From: Dehalococcoidia bacterium
Lineage (GTDB): Bacteria; Chloroflexota; Dehalococcoidia; Dehalococcoidales; CSSed11-197
Assembly (NCBI GenBank): GCA_003563865.1
Contig: PWTP01000046.1
Location: 1 to 7,139 of the forward strand
Direction of reading: 5' to 3'
DNA length: 7,139 nucleotides
Shown one piece after another: positions 1 to 6,286 of this stretch. A program made the position numbers and the translations under genes. The notes under the pieces are model-generated. The model was not told the DNA's origin and did no database searches. It saw only the letters and a list, made by a program, of their open reading frames with translations. How positions within the stretch are numbered: the stretch's first letter is position 1; every line of letters begins with the position of its first letter.

Positions 1-924
1 CGTGAAGCTACTTTTCTGCTCTTGAACCTGCTTTTTGTTGGTTTGGCATTGGTAATATTATTGGCTACTCTGGCTACGATTATGTTTGAGCAATTTGTTC
101 ACAACCAAAGCTTTTATGACCGGGCAGTGGTGCCGTTACTGGTATTTATTTTTCTGCTTATTGGATTGTGTGTAACAATTGGATGGAGGCGTCCGGAAGC
201 CCGCAAGCTGCGTTTTACTCTTGTGTCGTCCAGTTTGGTGGCTCTGGTGGTAGTAATAGCAACGGCTATAGCCGGTTATAGGGAATGGTTTGCACTTGTT
301 CTGACTTTTGTGGCGGTGTTGGTAATTATTGCAAACATAATTGTTTTGACCGGTGATGTTCGTTCCCGCAAGCGAGCTCTTTCAGAAAATTACCCGGTTG
401 CTTTGGTTAATCTGGTAAGGTCTAACCGCGAAAGATACGGCGGCTATCTGGTGCATATTGCCATTTCAATAATGTTTGTTTCTGCTGTTATTTCTGCTGT
501 GTACAGTGTTGAAGAAAATGTGGTTTTGGCTCCGGGTGAAACAGCAACCATTAAAAACTACGATATAACTTATCAAACATTACTGAGTAGTGATGATGGC
601 AGTAGAATTGAAATATCTGCAGCGCTGGATGTTTATAAAAGGGGCAGGCATTTAGGCGAGATGCAGCCTTCGATAATTTACCACCGTAGTTATGAAGAAG
701 TAGTAAGCAGGCAAGCGATTCACCATTCCATAATTGAGGATATTAGTATAAACTTAACCGGCTGGGACCAGGACAGCCACCATGCAGGTTTGATGGCTGA
801 AGTTAATCCGATGGTAAGCTGGATATGGATCGGCGGCGGCCTTTTCCTCGTTGGAGGGTTAATCTGCTACTGGCCTAAAGGCAGAAAACAGGCATTATCA
901 AGTGGTGACAGCCAGCTTTCATAG
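1..924 (+). CDS. ccmF: Cytochrome c-type biogenesis protein CcmF, C-terminal part (5' end outside window)
   Basis: CcmF works in the System I cytochrome c maturation pathway in the cytoplasmic membrane, where it helps transfer heme from CcmE to apocytochrome c on the outer face. The reading frame is open from base 1, so the gene starts upstream; 307 residues are visible, about half of a usual CcmF. The first visible residues (REATFLLLNLLF) resemble the CcmF segment that normally reads SRE..LLNNLLF. Four hydrophobic helices follow. Around residue 147 is the conserved YGGYLVHIAI segment, whose His (about 152) corresponds to a CcmF His thought to contact heme. After an extracytoplasmic domain of roughly 100 residues, a final helix begins with MVSWIWIGGG, also typical of CcmF. 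The extracytoplasmic domain contains NLTGWD. The family call is firm; NrfE/CcmF-like paralogues cannot be excluded because the WWD heme motif lies upstream. The gene ends with TAG and no other ccm gene follows. Confidence 0.86.
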   Translation, partial: REATFLLLNLLFVGLALVILLATLATIMFEQFVHNQSFYDRAVVPLLVFIFLLIGLCVTIGWRRPEARKLRFTLVSSSLVALVVVIATAIAGYREWFALVLTFVAVLVIIANIIVLTGDVRSRKRALSENYPVALVNLVRSNRERYGGYLVHIAISIMFVSAVISAVYSVEENVVLAPGETATIKNYDITYQTLLSSDDGSRIEISAALDVYKRGRHLGEMQPSIIYHRSYEEVVSRQAIHHSIIEDISINLTGWDQDSHHAGLMAEVNPMVSWIWIGGGLFLVGGLICYWPKGRKQALSSGDSQLS

Positions 925-966
925 AACTAACGGATATCGCCTGCTTTGAGTCTTTGCCAACCGGTG

Positions 967-984
967 ATTATGCTGATGCATAAT
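967..984. repeat. Small hairpin-forming inverted repeat between the convergent ccmF and rhomboid genes
   Basis: ATTATGC and GCATAAT form a perfect 7-bp stem around a 4-base loop (TGAT) in the 125-bp gap between the two convergent genes. It is AT-rich and no T-run follows on either strand, so it is not a canonical intrinsic terminator. It may be a weak transcript-end structure or chance. No other clear terminator was found in this gap. Confidence 0.35.
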
Positions 985-1049
985 GCAGTGCAAAGCCATT
1001 TTGAAAGCCTTCTTTAATGTTTACCCGGTTAGTTAGCATGCAGTATTTT

Positions 1050-1643
1050 CTAGAAAAAATAACGTTGCTGGCGCTTGAATAATAAACCACCCGCTAAACC
1101 GGCTGCCAGCCCGCCCAGGTGGGCATCCCAGGCAATCATCGGCATAAAAGACAGGATAACAAACCCGCCCAGCACGGCTACCCATAGCGGCAAAGGTGCC
1201 GGTATGGGAAATATGTACACTTTTATTTTAGGTGCAAGTATGGTTAGTGCTCCGCCCAGGGCAAAAACTGCTCCAGAAGCGCCAATAGCCGGGGTGATAG
1301 CATCTCTGAAAATCGGTGATAAAGCTACGAAAAATATACTGCCCATTAATCCGCCGGCCAGATAGAGCAAGGTAAATTTCCCGGTACCGACCATTCTTAA
1401 TAAAAAATTACCAAAGAAATACAGGGTAATCATGTTTGCCAGAAGATGAAACAAATCGTAATGAGTAAAGATACTGGTTATTAACCCCCAGGGCCGCTCA
1501 ATAAAAGCCGGGCCGCTCCACAGGGCGAGGTGGTAAAGAAGATCACTTGAGATTCTTACGGCGATAAAGACCAGGAGGTTAATCCCAAGTATTACAATAA
1601 TGGGGTTAATATTGCGTAAATTCAAACCGCGATAATAATTCAT
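1050..1643 (-). CDS. Rhomboid-family intramembrane serine protease
   Basis: Rhomboids cleave membrane-anchored substrates within the lipid bilayer using a Ser-His dyad. This 197-residue protein has the family core in order: WGLITSIFTH then HLLANM (residues 52-71, with His66 and oxyanion-type Asn70), GASGA (121-125, catalytic Ser123) and WDAHLGGLAAG (172-182, catalytic His175). Six hydrophobic segments can be drawn at roughly 15-35, 66-82, 90-108, 121-136, 151-168 and 174-189, which is the minimal bacterial rhomboid topology without an extra domain. All catalytic residues are present, so an active protease is expected. The ATG start is preceded by GAGAGAG about 6 bases upstream; the stop is TAG. 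The gene stands alone, converging with ccmF and lying downstream of the hsp20 terminator in the same direction. No convincing promoter was seen in the 110 bases before it. The substrate cannot be inferred. Confidence 0.92.
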   Translation of the reverse strand: MNYYRGLNLRNINPIIVILGINLLVFIAVRISSDLLYHLALWSGPAFIERPWGLITSIFTHYDLFHLLANMITLYFFGNFLLRMVGTGKFTLLYLAGGLMGSIFFVALSPIFRDAITPAIGASGAVFALGGALTILAPKIKVYIFPIPAPLPLWVAVLGGFVILSFMPMIAWDAHLGGLAAGLAGGLLFKRQQRYFF

Positions 1644-1754
1644 TACACTCTCTCAAAAAGAAAAGAATACTAAACTTTAACAGGTAGGCCTTTGGGCTGG
1701 CAAGTTAACATGATATTTATTGCCTGTTATCTGTTGCAGGAGGTGCCGGCGGTG

Positions 1755-1792
1755 AAAAAAATATTACCAGTGGCTGAGAAGCCACTGGTAAT
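1755..1792 (-). terminator. Intrinsic terminator of the hsp20 operon
   Basis: On the minus strand, ATTACCAGTGGCT and AGCCACTGGTAAT form a perfect 13-bp stem with a 4-base loop (TCTC; arms at 1780-1792 and 1763-1775). A run of seven T follows (1755-1761). It lies 51 bases after the stop of the second hsp20 gene. This is a strong Rho-independent terminator and also separates that operon from the rhomboid gene downstream. Confidence 0.95.
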
Positions 1793-1843
1793 CATGGCGA
1801 GGTATTACCCATTTACTGCCGGGAAACAAGCATTTTCCCGAAG

Positions 1844-2311
1844 CTATTTCTTTTCACCTTCAATAAGCTTGCTCTCCTTTACCTTGATTTGCTTGGGTTT
1901 AACCTCCTCGGTTTTGGGTATGGTCAGGGTTAATACACCATTTTTAAAAACAGCATCGGCTTTATCTGAATCTACCGAGGTAGGCAGCCTTAAGGAGCGG
2001 CTGAAGTTTCCATAACGCAACTCTTTGCGCCAGTAATTGGTTTCTTTGTCCTCTCTTTCTTCTTTGTGTTCGCCCTTGATGGTCAATACATTATTGGTGA
2101 CCGATACATCCACTTCCTCCGGTTTAACTCCCGGCAACTCTGCCTTGATCACCACATCTGAATCTGTTTCATACATATCTGTAGCAACTTCAGGTATTGC
2201 GGCGGTTGAAAAACCGGTTGGGCCAACAAAGGAATCTTCAAATAATCTGTCCATTGCCTGGCGCAGAGTTGTCATTTCACGGAAAGGTTCCCATCGCATT
2301 AGATCTGCCAT
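1844..2311 (-). CDS. hsp20: Hsp20 / alpha-crystallin small heat-shock protein (second in operon)
   Basis: Small heat-shock proteins are ATP-independent cytoplasmic chaperones that form large oligomers and hold unfolding proteins for later rescue by DnaK and ClpB. The protein has 155 residues. An N-terminal arm (1-40, with MRWEPFREM and a LRQAMDRLFEDSF helix) precedes the alpha-crystallin domain at about 42-145. Landmarks are AELPGV (57-62), YWRKELRYGNFSRSLRLP (93-110) and NGVLTLTIPK (124-133), the family's G-x-L signature. IKV (142-144) near the end is an I-x-I/V motif of the type that docks on a neighbouring subunit. The ATG is preceded by AAAGGAGGTGG with the GGAGG about 9 bases away, a strong ribosome site. 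It follows the other hsp20 gene by 47 bases and has the terminator after it. The two proteins share family motifs but are clearly diverged. Confidence 0.97.
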   Translation of the reverse strand: MADLMRWEPFREMTTLRQAMDRLFEDSFVGPTGFSTAAIPEVATDMYETDSDVVIKAELPGVKPEEVDVSVTNNVLTIKGEHKEEREDKETNYWRKELRYGNFSRSLRLPTSVDSDKADAVFKNGVLTLTIPKTEEVKPKQIKVKESKLIEGEKK

Positions 2312-2358
2312 ATTAATCCACCTCCTTTTATCGGTTTTTGTTTCCCGGCAGTTACCGG

Positions 2359-2817
2359 TTATTTAGTCGTAACTTTAATTTGCCTGGGTTTTGCCCCCTC
2401 TGCTTTGGGGATTTCAACCGTAAGTACACCATTTTCCTGGCTGGCTTCTATTTTTCCTGCATCAATGGGTGCGGGGAAAGTAATGGAACGGCTTACATCC
2501 CCATAACCCAGTTCGGTTATGTACCAGCGGTACTTTTTGGCCTCTTCCTTCTCCAGTTCACTGGGAATACGGGCTTTCAGGTTAAGAGTATTCTGGTCTA
2601 TGCTGATTTCAACCTGATCAGCCTTGACCCCTGGTAAAAAGGCCTGAACATAATATTTGTCATCCTTTTCACACAGGTTAACCGCCATGGTGCGTGCACC
2701 TCTTTCCTGTACTGAAGCGCCACGCTCAGGCCTGACAAAACTCTGCTCAAACAGCCTGTCCATAGCGTCTCTTAATGAAACCAGGTCTGTAAACGGATTT
2801 GTTCTTTGCATTGCCAT
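2359..2817 (-). CDS. hsp20: Hsp20 / alpha-crystallin small heat-shock protein (first in operon)
   Basis: This is a second small heat-shock holdase of 152 residues and the promoter-proximal gene of the pair. An N-terminal arm (1-44, including SLRDAMDRLFEQSFV at 14-28) leads into the alpha-crystallin domain at about 45-150. The domain contains AFLPGV (59-64), a W/Y-rich stretch with the GYGDVSRSITFP segment (104-115), and NGVLTVEIPK (129-138). IKV (147-149) lies near the end. AAGGAGGT upstream, about 10-11 bases before the ATG, is a strong though slightly distant ribosome site; a second in-frame ATG two codons later is less well placed. The start lies about 180 bases from the likely transcription start, giving an unusually long structured leader. 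Having two different Hsp20 proteins in one operon suggests mixed oligomers or divided substrate range, which is inference. Confidence 0.97.
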   Translation of the reverse strand: MAMQRTNPFTDLVSLRDAMDRLFEQSFVRPERGASVQERGARTMAVNLCEKDDKYYVQAFLPGVKADQVEISIDQNTLNLKARIPSELEKEEAKKYRWYITELGYGDVSRSITFPAPIDAGKIEASQENGVLTVEIPKAEGAKPRQIKVTTK

Positions 2818-2837
2818 TTTCTTTTAAACCTCCTTTT

Positions 2838-2876
2838 TTATTTTTTAATATTGCCGATTATACCGACAAGGTTCAT
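2838..2876 (-). CDS. Possible 12-residue leader peptide in the hsp20 5' leader
   Basis: An ATG preceded by AAGGAGG (AGGAGG at 2880-2885, three bases from the ATG) opens a 12-codon frame, MNLVGIIGNIKK, ending at TAA just before the hsp20 ribosome site. Its codons 3-5 form one arm of the alternative stems described for this leader. The short spacing weakens the case and no family can be assigned. If transcription instead starts from the TATAAT at 2857-2862, this frame is not transcribed. Confidence 0.25.
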   Translation of the reverse strand: MNLVGIIGNIKK

Positions 2877-2931
2877 GCCCCTCCTTCTTAAAACAGCAAT
2901 TTCTTTTAAGCGTTTCTACATCTTTGTCGGT
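2851..2931 (-). promoter_or_regulatory. Structured hsp20 leader with two competing RNA stems
   Basis: In the minus-strand transcript, UUGUCGGU (2862-2869) can pair with ACCGACAA upstream (2924-2931; eight Watson-Crick pairs). It can also pair with AUCGGCAA just downstream (2851-2858; eight pairs including two G-U, loop AUA). The two pairings exclude each other. Inside the long stem lie a small hairpin, CUUAAAA/UUUUAAG (2904-2910 with 2887-2893), and a Shine-Dalgarno plus ATG. The downstream stem ends about 15 bases before the hsp20 ribosome site. No U-run follows, so control, if any, would act on translation or RNA stability. Confidence 0.4.
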
Positions 2932-2947
2932 GAAAAGGCGCTGTCCA

Positions 2948-2984
2948 TATCTCAATAACAAAAACTTTTAATGCTATTGAGATA
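2948..2984. repeat. 10-bp inverted repeat in the hsp20/hspR intergenic region (candidate operator or hairpin)
   Basis: TATCTCAATA (2948-2957) and TATTGAGATA (2975-2984) are perfect inverted copies separated by 17 bases. The repeat lies roughly 15-50 bases downstream of the expected hsp20 transcription start, so it could act as a roadblock operator or as an RNA hairpin at the 5' end of the message. Its TTGAG/CTCAA cores recall the HspR HAIR half-sites (CTTGAGT N7 ACTCAAG), but order and spacing differ, so it is not a standard HAIR. Confidence 0.5.
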
Positions 2985-3006
2985 ATTAACTAATCTTACA
3001 CGTCAT

Positions 3007-3035
3007 ATTTTAAAAGAATTAACAAAACTTGTCAA
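3007..3035 (-). promoter_or_regulatory. Sigma-A type promoter of the hsp20 operon
   Basis: On the minus strand TTGACA (3030-3035) is followed after exactly 17 bases by TAAAAT (3007-3012), one mismatch from consensus overall. Transcription would start near 2998-3001, about 180 bases before the first hsp20 codon. A near-consensus housekeeping promoter for a heat-shock operon fits control by a repressor rather than by an alternative sigma factor. Confidence 0.8.
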
Positions 3036-3063
3036 TAGTTATACTATAGACATAATAAAAGCA

Positions 3064-3092
3064 TTGACACGAGAGATATCAACAGTTATAAT
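3064..3092 (+). promoter_or_regulatory. Perfect-consensus promoter of the hspR-clpB operon
   Basis: TTGACA (3064-3069), a 17-base spacer and TATAAT (3087-3092) match the sigma-A consensus exactly. Transcription should start near 3099, giving a 5' leader of about 34 bases before the hspR ATG at 3133. GATATC (3075-3080) and TTGA-N11-TCAA (3064-3082) are small dyads within the promoter. Such a strong promoter implies active repression under normal conditions, consistent with HspR autoregulation. Confidence 0.88.
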
Positions 3093-3116
3093 AAAAACGA
3101 AAAATATTGCCATTGA

Positions 3117-3122
3117 AAAGGA
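3117..3122 (+). promoter_or_regulatory. Ribosome binding site of hspR
   Basis: AAAGGA lies 10 bases before the ATG at 3133. It supports that start over the in-frame TTG at 3064, which is part of the -35 box and would not be on the transcript. Confidence 0.6.
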
Positions 3123-3132
3123 TGTAAAAAGA

Positions 3133-3468
3133 ATGAAACATAGATCTGGAGTATATGTTATGCAGGTGGCTGCCATGCTTACCGGGCTTCATCCCCAAAC
3201 ATTACGCAAGTATGAGAAAGCCGGGCTTGTAAGCCCGGTTCGCTTAAATACTCTCCGGCTCTATTCTGAAGAAGATATAGCTTTGTGCCGGACCATACGC
3301 CGCCTGGTGGATGAAATGGGGTTAAATCTGGCAGGGGTAGAATTGGCATTAAACCTGCAGCAAAAGTTGTTGGAACTTAAACAACTGGTTGGTGAAGACA
3401 CTAAAACTAACAAAAAGCAATATTATACGTTAATAGAAGAGATGCTGGATATGGTAGGAGGCCAGTAA
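3133..3468 (+). CDS. hspR: HspR-type MerR-family heat-shock transcriptional regulator
   Basis: HspR proteins repress chaperone operons by binding inverted repeats near their promoters; in Streptomyces and mycobacteria DnaK acts as co-repressor. From the ATG at 3133 the protein has 111 residues. The winged helix-turn-helix spans about 7-50: MQVAAMLTGLHPQTLRKYEKAGLV carries the MerR helices, with the HPQTLRKYE segment typical of HspR, followed by LRLYSEEDI in the wing. GLNLAGVELAL (63-73) is the HspR-like segment leading into the C-terminal helix, which has no effector domain and no cysteines suited to metal sensing. It is at the short end for the family. The frame also extends up to a TTG at 3064, but that TTG is the -35 box, so this longer start is rejected. 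The zinc-ribbon gene follows 22 bases after the stop. Being divergent from the hsp20 pair and first in the clpB operon, it most likely controls both (inference). Confidence 0.9.
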   Translation: MKHRSGVYVMQVAAMLTGLHPQTLRKYEKAGLVSPVRLNTLRLYSEEDIALCRTIRRLVDEMGLNLAGVELALNLQQKLLELKQLVGEDTKTNKKQYYTLIEEMLDMVGGQ

Positions 3469-3476
3469 ATTTAATC

Positions 3477-3484
3477 AGGGGGTG
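3477..3484 (+). promoter_or_regulatory. Ribosome binding site fixing the zinc-ribbon start at 3491
   Basis: AGGGGGTG lies six bases before the ATG at 3491. An alternative GTG start at 3482 would lie inside this site, so the ATG is preferred. Confidence 0.75.
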
Positions 3485-3490
3485 AAGGAA

Positions 3491-3673
3491 ATGTGGAAGA
3501 TGAAAGCGTGCCCAAGATGTAATGGTGATATTTTTGTAGATTACGACGAAGATGGAATGTTTGATCACTGTCTGCAATGTGGTTATGCCGGCAGCATTGA
3601 TTCCAGCGGTTTGGTTAGTGAAGGTCCGGTGACAACCAATGAGGACCGGCTGGCCGGCAGGCGATGGAAATAA
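3491..3673 (+). CDS. Small zinc-ribbon protein of unknown function
   Basis: I do not recognise a named family. From the ATG at 3491 the product has 60 residues. CPRC (7-10) and CLQC (27-30) are 16 residues apart, a four-cysteine zinc ribbon. The linker is very acidic (DYDEDGMFDH, 17-26). The last 30 residues are polar, without hydrophobic segments, and end in a basic RRWK, so the protein is probably soluble and cytoplasmic. It lies between hspR and clpB, 22 bases from each, and should be co-transcribed with them. Similar ribbons occur in many small nucleic-acid-binding or protein-binding proteins, so the fold does not reveal the role. Its position suggests a part in the stress response or in regulation, but this is only guilt by association. 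Codon choice and the good ribosome site argue that it is a real gene. Confidence 0.8.
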   Translation: MWKMKACPRCNGDIFVDYDEDGMFDHCLQCGYAGSIDSSGLVSEGPVTTNEDRLAGRRWK

Positions 3674-3695
3674 ATGTAATTAAAAGGAATTAAAT

Positions 3696-6278
3696 ATGGA
3701 TATTCACCGGTTAACTGAAAAAGCCAGGGAAGCACTTATAGAAGCTCAGCAGATTGCTCAGGAGCATGGCAACACCCAGGTAGAACCTGAGCATCTGCTG
3801 GCATCACTGCTCAGGCAAGAGGGAGGCGTAGTTCTCCAAATCCTGAACGGTCTTAATATTCCTGCACATCATATTGAAAATGATATGAAAGCCAGGATTG
3901 AGGCCAAGCCTAAGGCCGGTGGATCTGCTGATGCTTTCATTTCAACCGAGTTAAAAGCAGTGATAGACTGCGCCTACAAGGAAATGGATGATTTTAAAGA
4001 TGAGTATGTAAGCGCTGAACACCTGTTTTTGGCTTTATTGGAGGTGCCGGGGCCTGTTAGCCAGGCTCTCAAGGACAGGGGTATTACACGAGACCGGGTT
4101 TATCAGGTGCTTACTTCGATCCGGGGCAGTCAGAGAGTGACAGACCAAAATCCGGAAGGTAAATATCAGGCGCTTGAGAAATATGGCAGGGATTTGACCC
4201 AGGCAGCCAGGCAAGGCAAGCTCGATCCGGTTATCGGCAGAGATGATGAAATCCGCCGGGTGATTCAAGTTCTTAGCCGCCGGACTAAAAATAACCCGGT
4301 TTTAATTGGTGAACCCGGAGTAGGCAAAACTGCCATTGCCGAGGGCCTTGCTCAACGTATCGTCAAAGGTGACGTGCCTACCGGGCTTAAAGATAAGCGT
4401 ATAGTAGCCCTTGACCTTGGGGCTGTGGTTGCCGGGGCTAAATACCGGGGTGAATTCGAAGAAAGATTAAAGGCAGTTCTGAAAGAAGTACAGGATTCTC
4501 AAGGGCAGATCATTCTTTTTATTGACGAGCTGCATACAGTAGTTGGGGCTGGAGCTGCCGAAGGAGCTATGGATGCCTCAAATATGCTTAAGCCTATGCT
4601 GGCCCGGGGTGAATTGCATGCTATCGGAGCAACTACTCTCAATGAATACCGTAAGCATATCGAAAAAGATGCTGCGCTAGAGCGCCGCTTCCAGCCGGTT
4701 TATATTGGTGAGCCGGGTATTGAAGACACCATCTCTATTCTGCGTGGCCTTAAAGAGCGTTATGAGGTTCACCATGGAGTTAGAATCCAGGATTCGGCCC
4801 TGGTTGGTGCAGCGGTTCTTTCCAACCGTTATATTTCAGACCGTTTTTTGCCCGATAAAGCGATTGACCTGATAGACGAGGCGGCTGCCAGGCTTAGAAC
4901 TGAAATTGACAGTGTTCCGGCTGAGGTGGATGAAGTTGAAAGACGGCTTCGCCAGCTGGAAATAGAAAAAGAAGCGCTGAAAAAAGAAAAAGATCAGGCA
5001 TCAAAAGAAAGGCTTGCCAATCTTGAAAAAGAGATCAAGTCTTTAAAAGATGAATATGAACAGCTTAAAGCGCAATGGCAAAAGGAAAAAGAGCAGATTA
5101 AAAATCTGAGTTCCATTAAAGAGCGAATTGAGCAAACCAAAATGGAAATAGAGCGGGCTGAAAGACATGCCAGTTACGAAGAGGCAGCCAGACTGAAATA
5201 TGGAACGCTTATCGACCTTGAAAAGGAACTGAAAGAAAACGAGCAACTTCTTGCCAAAGACAAAGGGATGCACCTGCTCAAAGAAGAAGTTGATGAGCAG
5301 GACATTGCTGAGGTAGTAAGCCGCTGGACCGGTATTCCGGTATCAAACTTGCTGGAAGGAGATATCGAGAAACTGCGACGTATGGAAGAGCGCCTGCACC
5401 AGAGGGTGATTTCTCAGGATAAAGCTGTTAAAGCAGTATCCAATGCAGTAAGGCGTTCAAGAGCCGGCCTGCAGGACCCGAACCGGCCACTGGGCAGCTT
5501 TATATTTCTTGGCCCGACCGGTGTAGGTAAAACCGAGTTGGCAAAAGCTCTGGCAGAATTTCTGTTTGATGACGAGCGGGCTATGGTAAGGCTTGATATG
5601 AGCGAATATATGGAAGAACATACTGTAGCCCGCCTTATCGGAGCTCCACCGGGGTACGTGGGATACGAGGAAGGCGGGCAGTTGACTGAAGCCATTCACC
5701 GCCGGCCATATTCAGTTATACTACTTGATGAGATTGAAAAAGCTCACCCCAAGATATTCAATATCCTGCTGCAGGTGCTTGACGACGGGCGCCTTACTGA
5801 CGGACACGGGCGCACAGTCGATTTTAAAAATACCGTACTTATCATGACCTCAAATATTGGCAGCCAGTACATTGCCGAACTTGAGCCCGGGCAAGATAAA
5901 GAACTGGAAGAACTGATTGCAGGAGCTTTAAAGCAAAACTTCCGGCCGGAATTCTTAAACCGGGTTGATGAAGTAATTATCTTCCACCAGCTTTCCCGGG
6001 AGGACATAAAAGAAATCGTAAAATTGCAGGTTGAAATACTTAAAAAGCGTCTTGAGGATAAGGATATTGATATCAAATTAACTGATCAGGCCAGAGAGCA
6101 GTTATCAGCTGAAGGCTATGATCCGGTTTATGGAGCAAGGCCTTTAAAACGCACAATCCAAACCCGCATTTTAGACCCTCTGGCACTAAAAGTGCTGGAA
6201 GGGGAGTTTAAACAGGGCGATGCCATAGTTGTAGATAGTGAAGCCGGCCAATACACATTCAACCGTAAAGCAGAATGA
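3696..6278 (+). CDS. clpB: ClpB protein disaggregase (Hsp100 AAA+ ATPase)
   Basis: ClpB is a hexameric ring that uses ATP to thread proteins out of aggregates in the cytoplasm, working with DnaK, DnaJ and GrpE. The 860-residue length is normal and complete. Domains in order: Clp N-domain (1 to about 145); first AAA+ module with Walker A GEPGVGKT (205-212), pore-loop Tyr250 in KYRGEFEER, Walker B FIDE (275-278) and arginine fingers at 330-331; a coiled-coil middle domain (about 400-525, Lys/Glu rich) that identifies ClpB rather than ClpA; then [12 protein letters not shown] and the second module with Walker A GPTGVGKT (606-613), pore-loop GYVGY (653-657), Walker B LLDE (676-679), sensor Asn720, arginine finger near 756 and sensor-2 GARPLKR (813-819). 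No ClpP-binding loop is apparent. AAGGAA lies six bases before the ATG. It is the last gene of the hspR operon, 22 bases after the zinc-ribbon gene. All key residues are intact. Confidence 0.99.
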   Translation: MDIHRLTEKAREALIEAQQIAQEHGNTQVEPEHLLASLLRQEGGVVLQILNGLNIPAHHIENDMKARIEAKPKAGGSADAFISTELKAVIDCAYKEMDDFKDEYVSAEHLFLALLEVPGPVSQALKDRGITRDRVYQVLTSIRGSQRVTDQNPEGKYQALEKYGRDLTQAARQGKLDPVIGRDDEIRRVIQVLSRRTKNNPVLIGEPGVGKTAIAEGLAQRIVKGDVPTGLKDKRIVALDLGAVVAGAKYRGEFEERLKAVLKEVQDSQGQIILFIDELHTVVGAGAAEGAMDASNMLKPMLARGELHAIGATTLNEYRKHIEKDAALERRFQPVYIGEPGIEDTISILRGLKERYEVHHGVRIQDSALVGAAVLSNRYISDRFLPDKAIDLIDEAAARLRTEIDSVPAEVDEVERRLRQLEIEKEALKKEKDQASKERLANLEKEIKSLKDEYEQLKAQWQKEKEQIKNLSSIKERIEQTKMEIERAERHASYEEAARLKYGTLIDLEKELKENEQLLAKDKGMHLLKEEVDEQDIAEVVSRWTGIPVSNLLEGDIEKLRRMEERLHQRVISQDKAVKAVSNAVRRSRAGLQDPNRPLGSFIFLGPTGVGKTELAKALAEFLFDDERAMVRLDMSEYMEEHTVARLIGAPPGYVGYEEGGQLTEAIHRRPYSVILLDEIEKAHPKIFNILLQVLDDGRLTDGHGRTVDFKNTVLIMTSNIGSQYIAELEPGQDKELEELIAGALKQNFRPEFLNRVDEVIIFHQLSREDIKEIVKLQVEILKKRLEDKDIDIKLTDQAREQLSAEGYDPVYGARPLKRTIQTRILDPLALKVLEGEFKQGDAIVVDSEAGQYTFNRKAE

Positions 6279-6286
6279 TTTATGCC

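Noticed and set aside
1021..1062. TTTTCTAGAAAA palindrome at the rhomboid stop codon as a terminator
   Set aside because: It is an AT-only-flanked self-complementary stretch with no loop to spare and no following T-run outside the coding sequence.
1075..1365. Plus-strand open frame opposite the rhomboid gene
   Set aside because: It lies antisense to a rhomboid with intact catalytic motifs; its Pro/Ala-rich composition is a by-product of that coding strand.
1692..2015. Plus-strand open frame with AGGAGG followed by a GTG at 1752
   Set aside because: The Shine-Dalgarno match is tempting, but the frame runs through the hsp20 terminator hairpin and then antisense to the hsp20 coding region, and its product resembles nothing known.
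2818..3132. CIRCE, CtsR or canonical HAIR operators
   Set aside because: Looked for TTAGCACTC-N9-GAGTGCTAA, GGTCAAA tandem repeats and CTTGAGT-N7-ACTCAAG by eye; none is present, only the variant repeat at 2948-2984.
3482..3490. GTG start giving a three-residue longer zinc-ribbon protein
   Set aside because: The GTG is part of the AGGGGGTG ribosome site; the ATG at 3491 has correct spacing.
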